In this document: positions 37,736 through 48,800 of the stretch, in pieces | Position numbering within the stretch: the first letter of the stretch is position 1 | Layout: the number at the start of each line of letters is the position of its first letter | DNA from: Orthonyx spaldingii | Lineage: Eukaryota > Chordata > Aves > Passeriformes > Orthonychidae | Length of the DNA stretch: 64,000 nt | Reading direction: 5' to 3' | Assembly: GCA_013397795.1 (NCBI GenBank) | Contig: VZTJ01000523.1 | Coordinates: 4,679,218-4,743,217, forward strand | Notes under the pieces: generated by a model | What the model saw: only the letters and a program-made list of their open reading frames with translations | Database searches by the model: none | What the model was told of the DNA's origin: nothing | Position numbers and translations under genes: made by a program

Positions 37736-39540
37736 CAGAAGGAATAAGGCAGTGGAATAAAAGGAGGCAGCATTTCAGGTAGTAAATGCAAGACTCAGCA
37801 TCAGAGTGCCCACACTGAAAGTAATGGTCCTTGTGCTGTGTACCCTGTGTAATCTGGCAGGAAGAGGCGGTCATGCAAACCCACTCTGATTTTTGGCTAC
37901 ACACAGTCTGTGAGAGGTGTATGGAGGTGATGCCTTTTTCTGGTCTTGGGAATGAAAAACCAGGCAGGGTAGAAGGGTTGGGGGTTAATTACCTCAGTAT
38001 TTTAATAGGAATCCCATCCGATGCACCACTTCGCCGAGGTGGAAGGCATTGTGGTGCCCACCATGCATGCATCCCCCCACCGTCAATCAATATACATTTT
38101 ATGGACCCAATACCTTAGCATATCTACCAAAGTGGCCCAATAAGGGGCTTGGATGAGCTAATTTCTAGTTTACAGAACACATTCTACTGCAGGAGCCATG
38201 GCTCCTCAAGATAGTAGGATGTTTGGTCTCCGAACTCTACAAAACCTTGGAACTACGCTGAATTATCAGACTTAAAGAAGTACAAGTATGCATGCTAATA
38301 CTTGTGGATACACAGAACTGTGTAAAAGGTATAAAAAGAAATAGCAAAAAATCCTTTTGGCATCAGAGGAGTCCTTCAGCAGGATGCAGGTCCCAAAACA
38401 GAGGGAGAATTTGGAAATGATCCATTTAAATAAATGCACCTGCAGCTTCTCCACCCTCTCTCTGATCACAGTTTTCCAGTTAAACACCTGCACATTTAGA
38501 ACCCATTAATATAATAATTTCATGCTCCACTGACTACCCTGGCTGTTAGAAACATGGAGGGATAGCCTGGGAATACCCAAACAATATTCTTTTGAGTGGG
38601 TTTGTTGTTGCATAGATCAACATCAAGAAGTTATGTTGTCATTTAGATTGTGTGAGTTTGGTTTAATTAAAAATACAAAGAGAGGGATGAAAAATCACAC
38701 AAATTTTGTAACAAAGCAGCTGAGAGAAAATGTTTATCAGGGCCTTTATTATAATCGATACAAGATATGTAGATGAGAATCTATGTATCTTTGGGTATGA
38801 TTATGTATCTTGGGGAAGTGAAAACACCTTGTTGGTGTGGCATATCTGATGTTGTGTTCCCATGCACACTGTCACCTGCACTATGGGCTGAGGTCCCTGA
38901 TGGGCATCTGGGTGCCTCTCTGGATGGATACAGGCGTGTTGGCTTTCCCTGCATTTTATTGCTTGGGTCGTGGCTGCACCATACCCTGAGTGTGCAGATA
39001 AAGAGCTCAGGGGCTCTGGGTCAGCAGCTCTGACATTCACCTTTCTGACACGGCTTCTCTTCCCCACTCCATGTTGCTGCTCCATGGCCTCCCCCTGCTT
39101 GCAGAATGAGGCTGAGCTGATGAAACGCAGGCTGTCTCTCTCGTCCTTGCTCATCTCACAAGTGTCACAGTCCCAGCCTGCAAGTTCACTTCTGCAGCAC
39201 TTCTGTTAAACGTGATTACTCCTGAGTCAGTCTCGAGTCAGCAGGAGGGAGTTCATCTCCTCCATCTTTTGATGTCTGAAAATGATGTGGAATGTAAAGC
39301 CTATGGGAGTGAGGCTACCGTTGCAGAAAAGAGGGGAAGGATAGGGTGGTCTAAAGGCTAATTCCTTTCTCCTTCCCCCTTGTCTTCCAGCAATAAGCCT
39401 GAATAGGGGTGTGCTAGGAAAGGAGGGGAGCATCCCACACTCTGGTCCAGGGCAGAAGCTCCTGAAAGCTCCTGCCCTACCTAGTGCTCTGCTCTTGGTC
39501 AGGCTGGCTGTGACATGATGTGCTTGCAAAGCCCTGCTCT
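37736..39540. other. Non-coding stretch
   Basis: No supported gene. The frame at 38801-39154 (-) is overlapped by a + strand frame and has chance-like composition. AT-rich sequence at about 38490-38770 contains TTTAATTAAAAATA-type words but nothing specific. Confidence 0.55.
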
Positions 39541-39990
39541 GTGTGACCGCAGGAGAGTTAATTCATTCCCCTTTAGCCACGTGCAGGAGGGCGGATTGCA
39601 CGAGCTGTCATTAGAGTGTGGGAATTTTCCTTTGGATCTGTGAGCTGAAACGCGGATCCGGGGACATTTATGGGGCTGTATTTAGGGCCATATTTGCTGC
39701 TCGGCACAGTGAAGAAGAGAGTGCTGTAACAGACAAGGGAAGGCGCTCATCTGTGGTCCCGACAGTGTGTGACAGCTGATTCAGCCCGGCTCGGGCAGCC
39801 GAGCGTGCAGCGCGCAGTGGGTTTGTGTATCCTGCTCCCATCCCTGTTACAAATAGTCCTGGGCAAGAGCCGCTTGCTGACGGTGCAGACACCCCTGGGG
39901 CAGGGAGGGAGGCAGCTGCAGAGCCGGTGCTGTGCGAAAGCCAATTATCCGGACGTGTTTTGCAGCAGGGGGGACTTCCCAAAGCACCGG
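39541..39990. promoter_or_regulatory. CpG-island-like segment, possible promoter
   Basis: By hand count about 23 CpGs fall in these 450 bases, with GC near 55%. The observed/expected CpG ratio is roughly 0.65-0.7, just above the classical CpG-island thresholds. The densest part is 39760-39960 (cccggctcggg, gccgagcgtgcagcgcgcag, gagccggtgctgtgcgaaag, atccggacgtg). It contains a CCAAT motif (39941-39945) and an ETS-like CCGGA core. The surrounding kilobases are CpG-poor. It could be a promoter for a coding or non-coding transcript, or a hypomethylated enhancer. Overlapping frames on both strands (39668-40015 -, 39825-40160 +) reflect the GC content. Confidence 0.4.
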
Positions 39991-40029
39991 GAGCAAGGAA
40001 ATTTGCAAACTCCAAAAGCTGCCTTACTC

Positions 40030-41171
40030 CTAGGTTTTGCTGTGTTTTAAAGCTGCATCCGCCTCACTGGAGATCCAAGTTTCCTCCTGCGTGCTCCTCT
40101 TGTCCAAGGCAGGCTCTCCTGTGCCTTTGCCATCCTCGATGTGCTAAGAGGTGTCTTTAAAACTGCAAAGAGCAGAAGTTCCTCATCTTCCCTGGGCAAT
40201 GTGTCAGTGTGCTGGTTAGTGGTACCCCATCGTTCCATGCTCCGTGAGCACCCTGCATGGAGAGGTGGTGCTCCACCCCTGAGCATCCTGACAGCTGTGA
40301 GGGGCTGGCTTTGCTTGAAATTCACTCCTCTTTGTGGCGCAGAGCAGTGAGCAGAGAATTAAGTCAAAATCTGACTGCAGAATGATAAGGGCATAGGATT
40401 ATCCCCCCTACTGCTCACTGGAGCCCTCAGAAGTGTCAGTACGGTTTTTACAATTATAGCTAAGGTTGGCTCCACTGTGGATATATACTACTGCCAAATT
40501 CATGTTCTTTCACACTAACTTGCCCAATTCTTTTATGATGTAGCTAATTTGTCCCATGATTTGGTACTGCAGAGCAGTACACAAATCTGCATGTTGTGAT
40601 CTGTTTAGCACTCGAGTGTTCCCCCTTTGTTTTCCTTTGCCTCTACTACTTTTAGTTGTCATCTGGACAAAGTAGACATTTTATGTTATGTTAATAATTA
40701 CTGGTTCTGGAGAAATGCTTCCAGTACCTGTGATGCCTTCTGGATGGGAAGGTGGCCACCAGCAGCTCCCTCCTGCCAGCATCACACGCTCTTTCAGCCA
40801 CATGATCTACAACCAGGCTTTGAGTTGTGACCAGAAGAGAAATGTTAAGGCAGGCAGAGGTGTAAAATCAGCTGAGGTTTGGTCCTGAGTTTTGCAGGCA
40901 TCTAGTGGGAATAAAGGGACTGCTTCTATCATTTGGTCTTTGGAAGAAGAATGGGTTGACACAAACCAGCAGGCAGTTTTCTGGCCGCATGCTGCTTAAT
41001 AACACATTCAATATTGATTAACTGTAGTTTTAAGCCCGTTTGGACAATTCAGCCACTTGACTGAGGGGTTGAAACACAGTGGAAGAAATGTTAATAAGTG
41101 TAGTTCCCCGTTTGATCATGAGTTTAAATTTTAAAATCCTTCGTGTATGAATTGAGTTATTGTATTCCCAG
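40030..41171. other. Non-coding stretch
   Basis: No supported gene. The sequence returns to AT-rich composition after 40370. It ends in the acceptor-like gagttattgtattcccag of the next feature. Confidence 0.5.
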
Positions 41172-41378
41172 GGAGAAGCCAGTTTGATTTATGACCTTTT
41201 GATGTCCCAAATACAATTAGTACTCCATCAGTATGCAGATACTATCACGGGGTCCAATGACTTGAATGACTTCCAGTTACCCCTGTATCGGGAAGAGGTG
41301 TCAGAGCTAATGAAATTCTCTCCAAAAATTATTGATTCATTAGACAACACAATCCTTTGGCTGTCCTTTGCCCAGTGA
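41172..41378 (+). CDS. Candidate terminal coding exon, product unknown
   Basis: A 68-codon frame starts in phase 0 directly after an acceptor-like sequence (gttattgtattcccag, ending at 41171). It ends with TGA at 41376-41378. The peptide begins GEASLIYDLLMSQIQLVL, contains REEVSELMKFSPKIID and ends NTILWLSFAQ. It has one His, no Cys and one Trp, many alternating hydrophobic and acidic positions, and probably forms two or three helices. This is unlike nearly every other frame in the window. I do not recognise the family. It might be the last exon of a gene whose other exons lie upstream, or a remnant of an old inserted sequence. The terminal CCCAGTGAAC could alternatively act as a weak donor. 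Confidence 0.33.
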   Translation, partial: GEASLIYDLLMSQIQLVLHQYADTITGSNDLNDFQLPLYREEVSELMKFSPKIIDSLDNTILWLSFAQ

Positions 41379-42199
41379 ACTGTCAGGAAAAATGCATCTT
41401 GGGATGTCAAAATGTTCCTCCTCTTTCTCATCACAGTTCTTTCTCCTCTCTGATGCTCCCTGGGATCGTGCACATTGTACACTGCTCGTAGTAACACACG
41501 TGGGGCTTTTGAGCACCCAAAAAGTGTGACCCAACCCTCTGCCCAGGGCTGTGTAGTGCAGATCTGCCTGGCAGAACAGATGCAGTCTCCTGAGCTGAGG
41601 TACTCTCATGGCCAAAATCCAGGCTGAAAAACAGCAAGTGCATCTTGGAAGATGTAGGGCAAAGGAGGTAGATACGGTGATTTGCAGAAAACCTGGTAAT
41701 TCGTGTTTGACTTGGCACCAGGGATATTCTTAACAGATTACTGACAGCCAGAGCCCCACAGAAATATTTTTAAAATCTCTTAGTGACAGCATCCTAACCT
41801 TATGTAAATAAGCCTCTTTCCTGTGCTCCTGCAGTATGTTAAGACACTATTAATGCTCTTTTTTAACATGCGAGGGAGTTGGAGAACGCAGAGCTTAGCC
41901 AGAACTTAACAGAACTTCGTGTTTCTGGTCTCCTTTCTTCATGGATGCACTTTGGGCTGTTTTCCCTTCATTTAATTACTGTGATGATAGCTGCAATGTT
42001 TCCAGATGCTTTTTTAATTTATTTCCTTCCCCAAACAACCGCTGGAATGGCAGGAAATGCTAAAATAGCAGCAGACAACCAGGGTGCTGCACAGCTGAGG
42101 CCAGGCTCAGTGACAGCTTGTGCCTGCTCGTGTAGCACGGAAGTCTTTACTCACCCGGTATCCGGAGCAAATGAAATTTGATGAGCATTCTGCCTTTTC
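41379..42199. other. Non-coding stretch
   Basis: No AATAAA polyadenylation signal is seen in the few hundred bases after the candidate stop at 41378, which weakens the terminal-exon idea. A 100-codon frame at 41879-42181 (+) begins with TTG and has no splice or domain support. Confidence 0.5.
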
Positions 42200-42800
42200 T
42201 GAGGGGGAGCTGGGCGGTTGTTTTTTTGCCCTCTTCACACTGCCGGCTCTGTGCACCAATTAATCCATGCTAAAAGGACTTACAATGAGGTTGTTATTCA
42301 GTGGGCTTGCGAAGTGGCAGCTCGCCAGATTTGAGCTCCTTTCAGATGTTTGATAGATAGAAAGTTGATCACTTGGCAGCTGAACCCACACCCTGGAGAC
42401 TCTTCCGAGGCTATAAAATACTCTGGGATCCAGCAGCTTGGGAAAGGCCAGGTATTTATGAGACAGAATAACTTTTAGACTAACTAAAAACAAACACGTG
42501 GATACCTGCCTGAGCTTCATATTAATTGAACTCTGTCATGGCTGCCCCTCTATTGACGCAGTGCTGCCCTGTTTCATCTCCCCATCAATACAGACAGTGA
42601 TAAGCAAATAGAAAGATAATCACTAGCAGATTAGCTGTTGCTTTGGAAGATTATGCTTCAAAGTTATGCAAATTTTGCTCTTTTCATTGAATCCAGCATG
42701 CACATAGAACTAAATTTTCTTGTTTTATTGGCCTTGTTTGTAATAAATAAACCCAAGCTGAAAAATATATCTGGAGCCTATAAATATGGATATGTTTGAG
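42200..42800. promoter_or_regulatory. Enhancer-like AT-rich block with octamer
   Basis: The block has a perfect POU octamer ATGCAAAT (42666-42673), preceded by a SOX-like TCAAAGTT. A HOX-type TTTTATTGGCC and forkhead-like TTGTTTGTAATAAATAAA words follow at about 42722-42750. Such clustered words are typical of developmental enhancers. No coding frame spans it. Confidence 0.35.
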
Positions 42801-45561
42801 GCAAGATGCTTCTCAGGCAAACTTAGAAGTATCCTTGCCAGCAATTTATGAGGACAGGCTGTGTGTGATCCCAGGAGAATATTTTGCCATCAACATCAGA
42901 TGACACCTTAAAGGACAGAAGGAAGTCTTGGCTAAGGGCAGCAGCAACCTAGGCACAGGGAGATTTTTTTTTGTTGTTTTGCATCTTTGGGATAACTCTT
43001 TTTTAACCAAATTAGTACAAAAATAAGATCATCCAAAGTATCACTGTTTGGGGACAGGGTTAGAAGTCACAGTTTGTACAGTCAACATCAAAGCAGGCTT
43101 GCTGCAAATGCTTTCAGTATAAAGCTTAAGGAGGGGCTGTCCAGGGGAGGAATATGGGCAATAAACTGCCTGCAAGTTTGCAGACTGCAGAGTCCTTCGA
43201 TGATGGAGGATGCTGTGCAAAAATAGTCTGTTCCAGTGTTCTGAATGTTGTGCCAGAAAATCAGCAAGACAGCAGTAAAAGTAATGAAATTCTGTGGTTG
43301 AAAGCAGCAGAGAGGAGAGTAGTTTGTATTGGATGTCATTTTTTCTTCCAGATTACTATTTTTTGAGTCTTCTGGACTTTATTGTGCTTTGGTGGACCTA
43401 GGCAGTTTGAGCATGGGCTAAGTGAGGCTTTTGCAAACTTGGCAGGCGGAGGTGCTTCTGGTTCATCTGTTGTTGTAGAGCCTGTAGATAGCCCAGGAAA
43501 TGGGTGAAATTCATGGAAAATTCAGTGTTCAGATTGCTACCTCTTCCTAAATCCTACCCTTGGAGTATCTGAGCCCTGTTTCTTTCTCTTCAGTTTGCCT
43601 CTCTGCAGTTTGTCTTGGGGAGCCCTTAGACAGTGGTGACAAAAAGCCACAAAATAAATATAAAAGGGCATTAGTTTGACAGGAGGGCTCACACCTGCTT
43701 TTACCCTTTGTGATCTGCTGCACAGGAAACAGAGGTTTGGGGAGTTTGAGGTTCCCTCATTAAAACACATTTTGATCCCAAGGTGCTGTCAGGGAAGCAA
43801 AACCCCCTGGTTAAGTGAGGGATGAAGTTGAACCCTGGTGTTTCATAGCCCCAAGCAGAGTGTTGGACCCTGGCAAATGCTCTGCTGTCCCCTACCACAG
43901 TGGAATTCTCCTCAGTGGCCCCATCCCTGCTGCAGCAGCACGTGGAGAGGTGCCCAGCTCTGGCTCCTGCATCATTCCACCTTCCAGCACAGGAAGGTGA
44001 CAAGGTGTGACTGCTGTGGGCTCTTCTCTGGCAGCAGATGAGCACGTTGGTGCATAAATGCTCGTCTCACACCTCAGTGCTCAGATCAGCATCACAGCAG
44101 AGCCCGGAGGGGTCCAGATGCCCTGCAGGATTAACCAGGATTTAAACGTGTTTGGGTTCTTTCTCCATCCTGGGCATGCAGTAGGTTTTGCATTACATGT
44201 TGGAAAAGCCTGCATGTGCCACTCGGATCCCTCTCCTGCCTCTTCAGCCTATTTTGGGATGGCCTATTTTTGGATTGCAGCTCAGGTGACGTGCCTGGGA
44301 AAAGCAGCACCGCTAACGATGGCTGCGGCACTGCTGGGAGGATGACACCTTGCTGCTCCTCTGAAGTGAAGGGTTTAAATGAGTCACTGCCTCGTGATTT
44401 ATTGGAAAGTTTTGGTTGTCGTGCTGGTTCTCAGCGGCTGACACGGAGAAGGAGAAAAAAGCCCACCCCACAACAAAACCCTGCTAGAAAAGAGAACTGA
44501 ATGGCATGTTCTATCCATTGCAGCCTTTGGTATAGGATGGGGTGATTGTTACACTAGTCTAGGTAAAAATATAATGCAGTTACAGCTGTGGGTATGTTTG
44601 CTCTCAAAAATGGTAATGTTAGGTAATTATTCCTTTTTTTGCACATGTATCCTGCCTATCAAGTGAGATCCAGCACTAGAGCATTTGATTAGTACCTTCA
44701 GTGTTCAGCTCAGTTAAATCTCCTGGTTGAGAGCTGTTCCTAAAAACACTTACAAAGTTATGTCTTGTTATAAATGATCTAAAGCCTGTTATTTAGCTGT
44801 GATTGGTATGTTTGTGTGCAGAACAGAACGTGCTTTGTTTATTGAGGCTTTTATTTCCCCAACATACTGCAACTGCATTCATGTCCCAGGTCCCACACCC
44901 TGCCCTAGTGAAGGCTGTCCGGTGTTTGTTCAAATATTCTGTTCATTGGCCATATCTTGGTGGTTTGTTAAAAGCAGAAATTAAGATGTTTTCAGTAGCA
45001 TTCCCCTAAGTTGTCTCAGGCTAAGTGAGGCTTGCAAATTATGTGCTGGAATTAAATCCCAATTACGTTAATAAGGAGAAAGCAATTGGAAAGTTGCACG
45101 TGGGTCTGTGCTGGGGCACTGAGGATGTTGTGTGTCAGCAGCAGGCACAGGACTGAGGTTTCAAGAGCCCTTGAGCTTGCAGAACTGCTCCTGTTAGTGC
45201 TCATAGGAAAGTTTGTCCCTTTGCTTTATACCGAGGCAACACAAGAAACTTGAAATAGAACAGAAAAGCAGGAGCTGTCCTGTTACTGCCTTAGCATGGT
45301 AGTGAAGAGCATATCCCCGTGGTGCAAGGATGGCAAAATCCTGCAGCAGCAGAAGTCTTAGAAGCAGAAGGAATATTTGTAAACCTGTGCTTGGTGTGAG
45401 TTCAGCACAGTCACCCTCTTGCCACCCCTCCCACCCTGAAACCCAGAGCGACTGCTCTCAAATGAATCCATCGATGTGGCTCAAGCTGTTTTGGCTGCAA
45501 GACCAAGGCCTGGAGAGCATATGTTTCCCAGAGTAATTCATAGAACCCATAATGTATAGTG
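42801..45561. other. Non-coding stretch
   Basis: No supported gene or transposon. The GC-richer part at 43800-44500 gives overlapping chance frames on both strands. Confidence 0.55.
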
Positions 45562-45586
45562 TTCACAACTGGTCTCCAGTTGTGAA
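45562..45586. repeat. Perfect 11-base-arm inverted repeat
   Basis: TTCACAACTGG (45562-45572) and CCAGTTGTGAA (45576-45586) are exact reverse complements around the 3-base loop TCT. As RNA it would form a tight hairpin. As DNA it places two inverted AACTGG (MYB-like) half-sites side by side. The stem is too short for a canonical microRNA precursor. Confidence 0.9.
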
Positions 45587-45677
45587 TTTTTAATTATGCC
45601 AGATCATTTTCAGTAAATGGGACTTCAGGCTCAATTAGGGCTGTCAGATCCAATTTTTCACTCACCTACTATTGAAC

Positions 45678-45857
45678 TCATCCTATGTTGTTTGCAATAA
45701 TTGCCAAATCCACAGGAAAGATGAGACTTGCAAAAAAAGGAAGGTCTGTGGCATTTCCCATTCTCACAACCTCCTTCAGCAGAGCGATAGGAGCATTGGA
45801 TGCAAGGGACAGTAGCGTGCTTGGAGAGATGTTTAGACTATTGAGAAGTATTTTTGC
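45678..45857 (-). CDS. Candidate terminal coding exon, product unknown
   Basis: On the minus strand a strong pyrimidine-tract acceptor (tttgtattcttgctatttcag, ending at 45858) is followed in phase 0 by 59 codons and a TGA stop (45680-45678). The peptide begins AKILLNSLNISPSTLLSL and ends VDLAIIANNIG. It is leucine-, asparagine- and alanine-rich, with no Cys, His or Trp, so it looks like a helical or repeat-type protein. A GTGAGA word in the middle could be an alternative donor after 30 codons. I do not recognise the family. It is convergent with the + strand candidate at 41172-41378. A chance frame cannot be excluded. Confidence 0.28.
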   Translation of the reverse strand, partial: AKILLNSLNISPSTLLSLASNAPIALLKEVVRMGNATDLPFFASLIFPVDLAIIANNIG

Positions 45858-45869
45858 CTGAAATAGCAA

Positions 45870-48800
45870 GAATACAAAGTCTGGTCTTTGTATACATCAA
45901 GGCAGCTCGGCTTGCCAAGTCCAAGAACTTGCATCTTAAAAAAACCAGATTATTTCCTCTGGTGTGAGCACAGTTTTGTGGGGCACTGGTCTATTGCAGG
46001 GTCTTGGCATGGGACACCAAGCCTGTACCCGAGATACGATGGTCTGGTTGGAAGGGCTTGACTGGCAACCTTGTGAGGAGCTTGCACTGGTGCTGGGGGG
46101 AGCAGAGGTCCTTCCCCTGCTCCTCCTGAGGGTTTGTTCCACTCTGGGGCTGCCCCACTGCTCTGGTAACTTCACTGGAAGTGTATTTGCCCTGTGCCTA
46201 TTTCTTCAGCTTGCTCTGGCTGTTGTCTCTCTAAAGCAGAGGCAAAGAAGATGCCCAGATAGCAAAAAATGCTGCCTTTGCTCTATAGATCCATGCAAAA
46301 TTTGGTTTTGAAAACAAATGGGCATCTGTGTATGCACTGACCTGGAAGAGGCTGGAGATTTCTGTTTACCAGGCTGGAGCTGTGCAGGGGCAGCTTTTCT
46401 CCTGCCTTTGGCTCCTGGGGCACTGCAGAGCCACGAATGCACAGAGCATCTTCTAAAATAAACCCTGAGCCTACAGAATGGTTTATCCCTCACAGGCTGC
46501 CTGGTGCAGGTACCTGTGGGGAGGCCCCCTGTGCTCACCACAGGGAAGTGGGGACTATATCCAGACTCCCTGTCTGGGTGCAGGAGTGCATGGAGGGGTT
46601 TATTTGGAACAGAAAACAGCACACAGAAATAGCAAACTGTCTTGGGTCAGCCAGCTCTGCACTGGGATGCTCAGCTGTTTGCAGACAAATTGCACTCAGG
46701 CTTCTTCAGTGTCTCTCTTGTGGATAATGTGAACTTCTCAGCCACATCTGCCAGAGAAGTGTTTGAAGCAAAGTCCCTAACAGATGTTGAATGGTGCAGT
46801 GATGTCCACTGCATTCCTTCCTCAGCCAAAGGCAGCGGGGAGCCAGGCTGGCTGTGCTGTGAAGCTGCTCTGAAGAACAGCAAGGCTGTGGATGTGTGTG
46901 AGCATGCTGGGTGTCCTTGGGGACTGGCTGCCCTCACTGGTCCCAAGAGATTTGGCGAGGTTGTACTTACTTTTTACTTAAATCCCAGATCAGAACAAAA
47001 ACTAAGGAATGAGAGGGAAGGGGATAAAATGAACTGAAACCAGTCTGAGTATGGAATGTGCCTGTCCTTGTCTGCTCCCTAAAGGAATGGGTACCTGGAC
47101 AGAAAGGGGTGGTGGGGTTTAGACAGTGGAGCCTTTTCCTGACCATCCACTTTCTGGCAGTGTTTCAGTCTGCTCAGAGACTGCACTGAGATGAGAGCTG
47201 GGTTATAAACAACAGCATCCATATGGATCGCTGTCCCTTCCGCTCTCTAATGGACCAGGCGGTGCTGGGCAGGGGGGTGTCTTTACCCAGCCACTTACCT
47301 GAGCTCCAGCAATGGGTTTTAATATCACTTAGCCCTCTGCCAAGTTAATAGCCTGCAATCTCTCCTCATCCTCTTAGTAAAACACTGACCCGGGTGAAGC
47401 CTGTGCTAACTGGGCGGAGAAAAGCTGTTTCTCCCAGCCAAATGCTGGCACCTACGGTCTGGCCCTGGCTCCAGCGGGCACTCTGCTGACTGGCAGCTGT
47501 GCTCCTGCACTCCTCTTACCTTCCAGCCCGTTTCCTCACCCATTTCTCCTGTGTGTGTACTCTTCTGACCCAGGTATTTTTGTTGCTGAGCCCTTCTCTG
47601 TGTTTGATGCCTTTTCCTGCTGACAGGGAACAGCCAGTTCTCTCTGCACACTTGGATCTTCTCCCTTGTTTGATCCAAGAAAACCATTAAACAACAATAG
47701 AAGTACATCAGCAGTGGCACTCAGCAGAACTGGCTTTTCCTCCTCTTCTGGCATTTTGCATCTTTGTCACATTTTTATGCCTGATTTGAGATGACATATC
47801 AGCTGCTTTGGCAGGAGGTCTGTAAAACGTCACTGGCACTCTTGGGACGTGGTGAATGCTGCTCTTCAGCACAGCCATTGAGCGGTACCTCTGCGTTCTA
47901 CCCCTGCTGCATCTGCCAGCCTTCCATGCTAAACATCACCGTGCATCTCCATCCCATCTCTGGCACAGGTGACAGGAGGCACTTGTGCCATCAGGCCGAC
48001 CACAGCTCCCAGCAATTCCTGCTCTCCATAGCCAGCTGGGTGTTTTCCCCTATATCCCTTCTCAGTCCGTATTTATCTTCCACCCAAATTTGACAGAGGA
48101 GTCTCCAGATAAAGAAACCAATTAAAAAATTACGGGGAGTGTGGTGAGAGAGGAGGGAGGTGGACAGTGTGTTCGTAAGAGGCTGATTTCTTTAGAAAAT
48201 GAGGCTAAAAATAAGTTTAATAATGTTTTACTGAGATTTTTCTTCAAAGCAATCTGCTGAGTGTGTCTCACTCCTTCCTGCTCTGGGCGTCTAACTGCTA
48301 GGATGTTCTTGGCTGTAATTTTCTCTGCACTTTAAGGGAGGCTGAGAGATCTTTGCTAATCACAGAGGGCAGACAAACCTTCCATTTTAAAGGTCTCATA
48401 ACAAACAAAAAACAGGAGGAAGTCACACTGTAAATGGCACAGAGCTCCAGTGAATCTGCCATGGAAGGATGAAAGCTTGCAGTCTGGTAGCCAATATTTG
48501 AAGTGGCACCTCCAAAGTCTCTGACAGAGTGTTAAGCCACCACTGCTGGTGGCATGAGCCAGTTCCCTGATGACAACCAGCTCCCCATGCCGTGTCTGAT
48601 GTGGGGGTGGCACAGCAGCTCAGAGAGCCACACGTAACCAGGGACCAACTCCGCAAGTGCAGCAGTGGTGAAACGGACGTGGCTTTGATTTCCCTTTATA
48701 AAATTAACCATATGGTGCTGCCTGAGTCCCCTGCTTGACAGAGATAAGGATCCAGAGAAGTGAGGAGTTGATTGCATTTTACAGATTTGAACTGCTGGAT

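Noticed and set aside
45562..45586. MicroRNA precursor
   Set aside because: The stem is 11 base pairs with a 3-base loop, too short for a Drosha/Dicer substrate, and I saw no extended pairing around it.
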